The notes beneath the pieces were generated by a model, which saw nothing but the letters and a program-made list of their open reading frames with translations, made no database searches and was not told the DNA's origin. 64,000 bases of DNA from Hexactinellida sp. DTS-2022 (lineage: Eukaryota > Porifera > Hexactinellida): NCBI GenBank assembly GCA_028753945.1, contig JAPNXP010000001.1:17102501-17166500 (forward strand), written 5' to 3'. The first letter of the stretch is position 1; each line of letters opens with the position of its first letter. Positions 1 to 10,900 of this stretch are shown in pieces. Made by a program: the position numbers and the translations under genes.

Positions 1-124
1 CGCTGTGTGACGGACGTCCTGTGACGGTAGGAAATATGGCGCGGGGAATATCCTCTCCCGCAAACCCAGCCTTACACATTCCAGAGCCGTTGTCAAGGAC
101 CAATGCAATATTATCGTCTCCCAT
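1..124 (-). CDS. Actin, first coding exon (partial at window edge)
   Basis: Reading leftwards from an ATG at 124-122 gives about 41 residues beginning [20 protein letters not shown], followed by [18 protein letters not shown]. The block [13 protein letters not shown] is the signature N-terminus of actin, which forms the phosphate-binding loop contacting ATP in cytoskeletal filaments. The frame is open to the window edge, so the rest lies outside. It is more divergent than usual animal cytoplasmic actins, which read DDAPRAVFPSIVGRPRHQ here, so it may be a divergent actin paralogue or an actin-related protein. No intron is visible inside this piece. It points away from CSE1L, on the same strand and downstream of it. 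Confidence 0.85.
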   Translation of the reverse strand, partial: MGDDNIALVLDNGSGMCKAGFAGEDIPRAIFPTVTGRPSHS

Positions 125-642
125 TATTATATTGATTAATTCGATTGAAGTTGAATTTATTTCAACATTTGAGAGAATACGGATATTTATATTCAAGTAG
201 ACAGCAGTCCATACTCTAAATATCTCTATATAAGGATCGGTAGCGAAGTGGTTTTGATGGCTATATTAACTCCATATAAGTGCACAATACAGCAGTGTCT
301 ACATTATTGCTGATTGAGTCATTACTATATTAGTTTTGATATAGAGAAATAGTAGTAATTGGTATTTGTATGAAAACCCGTGTATTATACTATATACAAC
401 TAAATATTTGTAAACTCTCATTAGTACGAAGACAAGGGAAAATTAGAAATACTATGTTTGCTTTATTCCTAATTTGTATTAACAGGTGTTAATAAGTATT
501 ATAAAGGTATTGAAGTGTAACAATTGCACGCAGGTAGTATGTATACTACATGTTTTGTTTCGATTAAAAAGATTTGGACAAGTTAGGTTCGGTTTATTGG
601 GTTCTCATTTTATAGATACCGATAGAAATTGTATACTTCACT

Positions 643-1061
643 CAGGGTTGTTTGATTTAAATCATTGATTTAAATCATGATTTAAATCAATGATTTTTAT
701 TAATAAAAATCATGATTTTAATCAAAAATCTGATTTTAATCAAAGAAGTTTGATTTAAATCAATAAAGTCGGACTTTTTTGATTTAAATCAAACTTTTTT
801 GATTTAAATCAGATTTTTTATGTCTATTGTTTTTTGCGAAAAAAGAAAAGAAATACATTGATAATGAATCAAATTACATTGATAATGAGTCATTAACAAT
901 GTAATTAATCTATTAGCCAAATAATATACGCCAGTGTGATATAGATTGCAAAAAAAACAATTAAAATCAAAATTCTGATTTAAATCAAAAAATCTGATTT
1001 AAATCAAAAAAATCGGATTTTTTTGATTTTTAAAAAAAAATCATGATTATTATCAACCCTG
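643..1061. mobile_element. hAT-type MITE rich in GATTTAAATC
   Basis: Ends read CAGGGTTGTTTGATTTAAAT and ATTATTATCAACCCTG, flanked by the perfect 8-bp duplication ACTTCACT (635-642 and 1062-1069). The interior is mostly overlapping GATTTAAATC palindromes. A second full copy in inverted orientation lies at 31592-32005 and a minimal one at 8041-8129. The CAGGG terminus and 8-bp TSD fit the hAT superfamily. It has no coding capacity. Confidence 0.85.
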
Positions 1062-3107
1062 ACTTCACTAATCCGAACGAATTCACAAATCGGAACATAA
1101 TTTTTTGAATCGGAACATCTCTGTTCGGATTAGCGAGGGTGTACTGTAGTAATATTACTATACAATAATTAAGATAAGACACAAATAATTTAAGTGCATT
1201 ATACTCTTGATACTAAAACACCATGCACCATGGGATCATCGATATTTTTTGTATTATCCGGAAATTCGTATTAACGGAGTCAGTTGAATGCATTGGCTAT
1301 GGGAAATAAACTTTGTTCATAAGCATATTCTTATTAACGAGAGTATACTTTACATTAATTAATAGAAGCAAGATAAATACTATTAATCTGAATAACAAAT
1401 CTGTTTACACTATTTCAGTAATCTCTCTTTTAGAAGACTGACATGACTAAAGTTCCTTAGTACAATCTCGCTTCCTCAAGCTATAGCAGAAGTTATTCTC
1501 TTATCGACATAGCATGCTACTGATAGACATGGTATTATTAATAAGCAGAAAATAATAATTAAAATATTATATAATTATTGTACCAATTCGTGACAGATGA
1601 TATTCTGACACAACTATAATTCTGCATAAGAATGCATTGTAATATAAGTAGTATGGGTGTTTGAGCTAGAATAATGAATTATAATTATTTCTAATTAGTT
1701 ACTAATAATTATCTTTAAATAATACTCCAAATTGAGTATTAATACACAAGTATATAGTGTATATATACACTATTATACAGATACCTTGTAGGGTAGAATA
1801 ACTGGCATATGGATATCTAAACTCGTGTACTAATTATACTTCTGTATGTAAGAGTTCATAGCAATAGAGATAATACTAATCCTGTTAGTAACTACCAACA
1901 TGTTATATGTAAAGGTTCTGCCTGAAACCTGAGATATCAGCTAGAGATAATATTGCTTATAAGACAAATTGTATGCCGCAGCTAAATAAGAATACACAAT
2001 CATACACAATCTAATTAATTAAACTTATTTCCTGAATAAGTGTAGGGTGATTCCAAAGTAAATCCAGTATAATTCGGTTAGTATTACTGTACTAAGTTTA
2101 AGTACTAATTCTATTGAATAGAATTTAAGTCTACTTGCAAATAAGATTATGGTTGTTGTTAAGTTGAGATAACTAACTAGGAATAAAATTGTTATATTAA
2201 TGAATTAAGTGATCCGTCGCGAAACGACCGAGACCAAAGGGCTCGTGTTACTACAAGTAATCTATTTTCCAATAACTATATTTGGCATTGATAAAAACAA
2301 CCATTTATTTAGAGAAGATTCGATTTATTTTAATTTGGTATATCCATATTAGCCTCTAGGTATCTCCATTAGTATTCGGATGCCTTATAAGAGATTAATT
2401 ATAAAAAATAATAGCAATAAAGTAAATACAGACATCTCCGTAGAGTCTGTCAGTTAATTAACTTAATTTGCTTATAGTATGCATTGATCATCGGCTTAAG
2501 GAGAATATACGTACAGTGCAGAGCGATATATAGAGTTGGTAGTAATAATTTAATAGTATTCATAGAAATATATTTAATTAAATATCAAATGTCAGGTATC
2601 TCTATAAAGTAGTATCAATTAGTTTAATTATAACGAATTTCGGTATATTCGTTCCTTCCAAACGAATTTTCGCTGATGTCAAATATGAAGTTATTGCAAA
2701 ATACGACTAAAAGGGATGCAAATTACATATGATATTTTCGTTTATCCAGGGTGATAAAAAGGTGAGTGATATAATATCATAATACCGTATTTATTTAGCC
2801 CTATTCCAGTATTCCGCCAAACTCACAATTCAAAAAGCATATTATAATAGCTACTACCTTTCATATCTACCGTATTTACTCGAATAATCGGCCCCCTAAA
2901 TGGTTTAAAATTAATATTAGCAAATAAATGTTAAATATATCTACATCTAAGTAGGTAAATCAGAGAAAACATTATCATACAACACCACATAAGCACTTGA
3001 GGGGTGTTGGTTAACAGGTTAATGATATTTAACGTAATCCCTCAAATAGTAAATAGTAGCTCAACTCAAATAGTAACTCAACTAAAAAAATAGACTCAAT
3101 TCAAATA

Positions 3108-3230
3108 CAGTAGATATCGGATATAAGAACATTCTACTGGAAAACGGTTGCCATATACCCTATATTATTTATACCGGTTATAAGAACATTATATGCAGTT
3201 CCCGACGAATATCTTATAACTGGCATCCAG
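3108..3230. mobile_element. TA-flanked MITE (Tc1/mariner/pogo type)
   Basis: Starts TACAGTAGATATCGGATATA and ends with the near-inverted ACTGGCATCCAGTA. It is a diverged sibling of the better copy at 7222-7378. Confidence 0.55.
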
Positions 3231-4712
3231 TAATAGGTCAACTCAAATAATAGCCCATAATGACCTAGGCTACTATTCGAGTAAATACGTTAGTTAGTAC
3301 AGAGGGATTTATTACAGATTAGGTTAACGCGTGTTTCGCCTCGGCTAAGGCTCATCAGTCAGGCTGCCATTCTCCTGATACACACTAATACAGTATATGC
3401 TCTGCTGCTTATAGGAGACCGATTGTATTGTTAGCTCAGATACTAAAGTAAAGTTATATACCAGTTAAATGGATTCATCTCAGATAACCTAAATTTCATT
3501 ATAAATCATAGACAATCAAATTAGCTGTTTTTAAAACTTGCGAGACAATAAGAATGGAGTTTCCCATTAGATTGTGCTATAATTGTTTGTTAAAGAATTC
3601 CTATATGCAGGGACAGATAACTTAACCTATGCCATCTCATACCTCACACTATAATTTAGGCCCACTAAGCAAGACAATAACTGAGTTCTTATCCATCCTA
3701 TGGACTACTAGTGTACTAGTGTAAGTGTAAACTATTGTATGGTAATTCAATATGCTAAGCTTATGTACGTATATCCCAGTTGAGAACCACTATCTGAGGT
3801 AGGTTAATGAGGATATACAGTTAGTTATATCTGAATCAAAGTGCGGGTTGTATCAAAGCTGGCATACACTAGTCTATATATGTATAATATTTGTGTATTA
3901 GTGTGATAAGAAGAATGACAGCTGACTGATAGGAGCAGATTGTATTTGGGTTAAAGCAGGAAATATTTTGTAATTTTTCTGAGTCCGTAAAAGAAAATGG
4001 AACCATTATATAAATATGTAAATTATGTAATACAGATTACCATGAATAGTCAATAGCAGGGAAGCCAATTTATATACGGTATATACGGTATCCCTTGGAT
4101 GCTACCCATGTACGTGTACTGACTAATTCGCCATATAACTGAAGTACCCAGGGAAGGGTTTTAAGGCCGATCTTGGTGTAAATTTTGCACCAAGTTTTTT
4201 TTAAACTTACACCACGATTCGGGTCGGCCGCGGCCGCTGCAGTGTTGAGTTACACTAAGGTCTCAACCTTAAAAAACCCTGCTCTAGGGAATATTATCTC
4301 CTATGAACCCTGGGGCAACTGCCCATTATTCCTGTTCAATAGCATATACCATGTACGGTAATATAATTATACTGTCTGAATATTGCACCCAATTTAATAC
4401 GATTCAGTTAGTTGTTAGTTGGTGGGTTTGCCCAATTTTTTTGAAGTTAATTTTGATAAAAAGCTGCTACCAATTTGTTGTAATTATCGAACATAGTATA
4501 CGTATATGTTGAATTATATTTTAATATTCTTTTACCCAATTAGAAATGCGACCTTATCTTTTTTAAATATGTTATGTATACAAACAGCGGAGAGTATGGT
4601 ATTACACTGAGAAGCTTCATACAGAAATCGACTTCAAAAGAATAGAACGAGAATATATTAAGTCCTTCGTTTCCTCTCAGTTCGATTATAAACCTCTTAG
4701 CATACATACATA

Positions 4713-4906
4713 CAGTAGAACCTCGTTAACATGAACACCAACGGACGGTAAAATTTGTTCGCTTTATCCGGAGTTCGTATTAACCGGAGTAATATCCATT
4801 GAATATCCATTGCAGGGACCTGATTTTGTGCAACTGTTTCTTCGTCTTATCCGGAAATTCGTAATAACCGTATTCGTACTAAGTTACTACTAACGAGGTT
4901 CTACTG
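4713..4906. mobile_element. TA-flanked MITE with CAGTAGAACCTCGTTA ends
   Basis: Inverted ends CAGTAGAACCTCGTTA and TAACGAGGTTCTACTG. It is the same family as 9258-9400. The terminus is like that of pogo/Tigger-type elements, which target TA. The right-hand TA is eroded here. Confidence 0.7.
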
Positions 4907-4991
4907 ATTATACATACACGTAGTATATAATATAATCAAATACTATACTATTAGCATGGGATAATACACAAGGTGGCTATACAGTACATAC

Positions 4992-7900
4992 CCTCCACAG
5001 CTTGTCCACCAGCAGAGGCACCACTTTCTCCACACACTCAGAGAGCTCAGACCCGCACCTGACCATAACTCTCATAACACACTTCATAGCGTACTCGTTC
5101 TCCTCGCTGCCCGGCGCTGCTAGCATCATAACCAGGTTAGACAGGATAGGGAGCACCAGCGACTTTATAGACTCCAGCTGCAGGGACTGACCACTGGTAC
5201 CAGCCTACGTAGTAAATACATAGAGATTGATACATAGATAGATAAGTAAATACATAGATAGATGAATAAATAAATAAATAAATTAGTAAATACATAGATA
5301 TAGATAAATACATAGATAAGTAAATACATAAAGAGATAGATAGATAGATAAATAAATAACTACCTAACTAACTAACTAATTAACTATCCAACTATAAACA
5401 AAACTAACTAATTAAATAAATAAATAAATAATTAATCAACTAAATAAATAAATAATTATTAATCAACTAAACAGCTAACATACTAATTAACTAATTAACT
5501 AACTAGTATCTAACTACACTGTAACCAGAGGCGTAGCCAGGGTGCGGCACTTGGGGCACAGGCCGCACCCTAAAAATTTGTGCCCACAAAAATGCCCATT
5601 AGTATAATACTATAGTGCGGAAATGCCGCAACCATAACCTACCAGTGCCGCACCTTCATGCAGGCCTAGCTACGCCTCTGACTGTAACAGTATATACTAA
5701 ACTAAATAAATAAATAAATAATTAATCAACTAAAATACTAAATAAATAAATAAATAATTAATCAACTAACTAACTAACTAACTAACTAACTAATTAACTA
5801 ATAAACAAATAGCTAAATAACTAACTAACAAACAAATACACAAACACTTGACTAACCAAGAAGAATATCTTCTCGCAGCATGCCGCTGCATAGCTGCTCA
5901 CTACCTTACTGCTACTCAGCAGCAGAGAGGCCACTGCCGTCAGTGCGTCAGTTAGCACCTCTGTCGAGAGGAGACTCCTGAAGTGCAGCACGTACGTAAC
6001 AGCTGTTGCCTCCAGCATGGGGAACCGCGTCTCGGAGCTGCTCTTGAGCTCTATGGCCACCTGGCTCCAGTATATGTCTGCTATGTTAACCAGACCGCTT
6101 ATCTTAGTGATGCCGTACCGCTCGGTCTTGCCCCGACTGGCCAGCGACAGGATCAGGAACAGAGCTGCGTCCTTCTGTCTCCAGCTAGTGGCGGGACTCA
6201 CCCCGTACTCGCCTAGCCAAGCGGAACCATATTAACGTAATGCCATACATTACGAGCGGAACCACAGTAACGTAATGCCATACATTATGAGCGTAACCAC
6301 AGTAACGTAATGCCATACATTATGAGCGTAACCACAGTAACTTAATGACATACATCTATATTACGAGCAAGGAATTATCCAGGAGCGCGAGACTCTCCTT
6401 TTGGAGGATGATTTTTGGAAATTTTTATTTAGGAGGCGAAAATTTGAAGTCTTCTCCTATACCGTAACATTAATTTGTGAATTAGGCGTATAGAATTGGA
6501 TCAGACGAATTAGGAGCGTATTTACAAATGGCTGTATACACTTAGAACTTACGAGCCCTTCGGCTCGTCGCTTCGCGGAGGATCACTCTTAAACAGAGAA
6601 TCGAGACTGCGTAGCGGTGGAGTGATCCGTCGCAAAGCTAGCATAATATTCTGAGGACAAAAGTTAATTCGGGATTGCAAATGATAATATGAGTAATACA
6701 CTTAATTAGATCAGGAGTAGTAAATAATTTTTTCGGGAGATCCCAAGGAAAAATTCGCATTTTTTTGGTATAATTAAACAGCTTCTTAAACTCAAAATAA
6801 TAAATACACTTTATTTTAGAAGTGAACTCCCAGAAAATATATTTTGGAAATGTTTGCCCCCCGGAATTTTGGCTAAACCCCTCGTCAGAAGTCCTGCACC
6901 CCGAAAATTGGAGGGAACACTGATGTTAACTATGTATCATGCGCTGCACAAATTAAACTTAAGCAAAGTACGTACTGAGCATCTGTTGTATGAACTTGTT
7001 GAATATTCCTATCACTTCTTGCTCGAAGTGTTTGCATAGAGACTTGATGAGATGGCAGGCAGCGTGTCTCCTCGTGTCCACATCAGAACCTATATTACAC
7101 AGCACAATATTATATACAGACAGAATGATATAACTGTATTCTATAAAGACTGTAATTGGTATAGAACAGAGCATATCAGTGGCAAGAAAAACTGTTCAAT
7201 AACGGTTCAATAAAGTAATTACAGTAGATGTCGGATATAAGCACACCGGTTATAATAACATATCGGATATAAGCACACTATATTGGGAAACGGTTGCCAT
7301 ATACCCAGTATAATTTATGTCGGTTATAAGCACATTAAGTGCAGTTCCCGACGATGTGCTTATAACCGGCATCCACTGTATATCTACAAAGATATTCAAT
7401 AGAATGAGATAATACTTAAATTGAGCTCTGTGTTAATTCCAATAATTGGTATCCATAGTTCAGTAATACAAACTGTACTGAGTGTTAATTTAAGCAATTG
7501 AGTGAGATCATGAGACTTTCAATTTCAAACCATGGATATAAACTGTCTATCTACAGTGGGTGGTGTTCCGTTAAAGCAATTTCTCTAATAATAATATAAT
7601 ATTGCTCTATTAGCAAGCAATTTCGTGCAAAATGTGACTAGCTATTACGCTAACACCACCATTCCTATTGTCTATCAGTATCTATCTACCTTCCAGATCT
7701 CTGCGTATGTACTCCTCCGGGTTGTCCTCGAACTGGTCCTCATCGGACTCCCGTAGCTGCACGTTGGGGAGTATGACCTGCGAGCAGATGGTCAGCAGCA
7801 CCCCCTCCCCCTCGAAGAGACTCTTGTAGATGTTCTTCTCGGCCACGCGGGCCAGGAAGTCTATCGCGTTACACATCAGTATGTCGTACTTAGGCTTGGG

Positions 7901-10900
7901 ACCCGTGCTCACGAGCAGAGTCCAGATGTCCTCCACGAACTTGGGGAGATAGTCCTAGGAATATTAGATTATAGCATTCTATTACACAGGGCTGTATCAT
8001 TATGAGTTTGTACAATAAACTCAGTTGAAGCAGTCGGAAACAGGGTTGTTTGATGTAAATACAAAATTTGATTTAAATAAAAATCCGAGTTTTTTTAATT
8101 AAAATTTTTTATTACTTTTATCAACCCTGGCCGGGAATTAATTTTACTTACTGGTATTATCAATTACATATTACCTCTTAGCGTTAACTTAATAGCTTGC
8201 TATAGTCCTGTGGAAATACAGTGAACTTTTCTGGAATTTTGCGCTACGTAACATTTGAACTGTCTACTTAGAGTATTATGTTGTTCGTGTTTGTATTGTA
8301 TTATGAAATTTAAAAAGAGTTAATGCAGAAAGACAAAGGGTGCCTGGTCTCTAGTTCTATAATTACAGTGAACTCCAGTTATAACGAAGTAGGATATAAC
8401 GTAATGGATATTTCCCCCCATATCACTGTTGTATGACGGTTTACTTAACTCTATTACGTAACTATAATCATAATTAACCAGGGATACTTAATACCGTATT
8501 TCCCCGAATAAGCGCCCCGGCGCTTATTGTTTTCGTGGGCCAAAATTATCCAGAAATTTTTGTGAAAAATCCAGAATATAATAATTATGTGGGTTCTAAT
8601 GGTTTCTATCAACAGTATACCTACTGAAGTTACCAAAATCAATGGAATTACATTATAGTGATCAACTAATGTATATAAATTTTATCATACCAATGTCATT
8701 TTTATTGACCCGGCGCTTATTCAAGCCCCCGGCGCTTATTCGGGGAAATACGGTATCTATGACGGTTTACTACAGTGGGGTCCACGAGATGTATTACGGT
8801 CGATAGGAGGGGGTCCACAGAATGTGTAATATTTACTATAAGGGGTCCAGGTTTAAAAATGTTGGCTTGATATAACTAATCAATGAATTAGTGACTAATA
8901 ACAGAACAAACCTTGAAATCCTCATCGAACTTCTGCGCGTACAGCGCCACGTTATCGCAGACCTGCGACTTGACCAGCTGCAGTACTCCCACCTCTGAGT
9001 CCAGCTCTGTCTCCACCAGCTGATTCTCCAGCTGCAGCAGATGGTGGAACTTATCCATCCACACAGGCATGTTCTCCTCGAAATGATCGGGCAGCTCCTG
9101 GTAGTTCAAACTATGTACACACACATTTAATAAAATTGTAATTGATTCTACTCGTTTTACATAATCAGAAATATAAACTCTCTTCATGTTAAACTCAAGT
9201 AGTCTCAAAAAATAGATAACAGATAAAGAAATAATTATATGTATAAGAATACAAATACAGTAGAACCTCGTTAGTACGAACACCAGGGGACCGTGAAAAT
9301 GTTTTCGCCTTATCCGGAATTCGTATTAACCAATATCATTTGTATTTGAAAATGCTTTGAAGGGGACTGAAATTGTGTTCGTATTAACGAGGTTCTACTG
9401 TATTTATAATGTAGTTTACAGTTCAGTTATTATGTAACAGTTAGCTTGATTGGATATACAAATATTTATGATTTCCCAAATTTATACGAAATATATTTTG
9501 GGATCTCTTGTTCGGATTAGCCAGGGTGTAATAATTATATAATATACGTATAACCCTATACATACGTAGTACATAGGAACATACCTGTGGAATATCTTAG
9601 TGGACAGGAGAACAGACTGGTATAGAATGGCTATAGCCTTCTGGTCAGTCTTATGAGTCTCACACAGCTCCATTGTACTAACGAACATGCGACTGAAAGC
9701 ATCAGCGAAGTTGTCAAGCACAAACTTTATTTCTTCCCATAAAGTCTGGTTCTTGATTTCGTATCTACATAGCAACGAAATATTGAAACAGAAATGTATG
9801 AATTATAATGTGGTTTTCAAATTCGTTATTTGAACAAATTATAGACTGAAAGGATTGCAGTATATATAGTAGGTTATTATCGCATTTGTAATACAGACCA
9901 GAGGTCTCAACCAGGCTTGGGGCTGATTACGATTACAATCGTAATCGATTGTAATTGATTACAACATTTCCTGTAATCGCAATCACTCACTAGTAATCAG
10001 CCCCAGGTCTGGTCTCAACCAGTGTATTTATATACAGACATTTGTAAATACGCTCTAATCCTCGTCTGATCCAATTTTCATACGCCTAAATCACAAATTA
10101 ATGTTACGGTATAAGAGAAGATTCCAAATTTTCACCTCCCAATTAAAATTTTCCAAAAATCATACTCCAAAAGGAGCGTCTCACAATCCTGGATAAGTCC
10201 TTGGTCTCAACCTTCTGGTCTGATAGTGATAGCCAAATATCAAATGTTAGAAAATCTCGTGATACACAACTGAAGTTAAGGATCTAGCAAACTGTATATC
10301 ATACAAATCGAGGATATTATTAAGTTGCTAATTAATAATTGTTAACCTGGTTGCGACATTTGATTAGCATAATTTACGCGCCTAGAAAACTTTCCTTCAA
10401 ATTTTACGCGCCTGGCTGAAATCTGTATACCTAAGTTGATTACACACAGTTCCAGGGGCGCCGAAAGTGGGGTGGAAGGGTGGGTGTGGACCCACCCTAA
10501 AATTATTTAGGGTGGGTTTAACCCACCCTATAATAGTGCTCAATATTCCAATCAATATTTTTATTCAAATGACCAAAGTAATTGCTGTTATCCAAGATCC
10601 AATTTTTTAAAAGATTTGTTCACAATTTGTCACCAAATTTTTGCAAGTTCATAGACAATCGGAATGTATAACAAGTATATGTTATCTATAACCCCTCTGG
10701 AGGTTTCTAATTAATGATTATATATAATTTTTTTAGTTACATGTTTTTTTTTATAACGAACACTAATTCAAATTTCAGGTTGAAGTTCCTTTTTTATTTT
10801 GTCAATTTCAGCCTCAAAGTTCCTTATCGGTTCCTTAATTTTTGGGCTTAACATTGTAAAGTTTCTATTTGACAATATTGAATTTATCCTATAGAAATAA

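Larger units (their letters stand above)
125..4980. other. AT-rich stretch without a recognisable gene
   Basis: No open frame here resembles a known protein, and I could not find the missing 3' exons of the exportin gene. It contains a hAT-like MITE (643-1061), a remnant of a pogo/Tc1-type MITE near 1070-1145, a GCGAAGC-type hairpin module near 2210-2247, TA-flanked MITEs (3108-3230, 4713-4906), and a GC-rich patch at 4160-4290 with a duplicated GCGGCCGC-like core. Confidence 0.6.
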
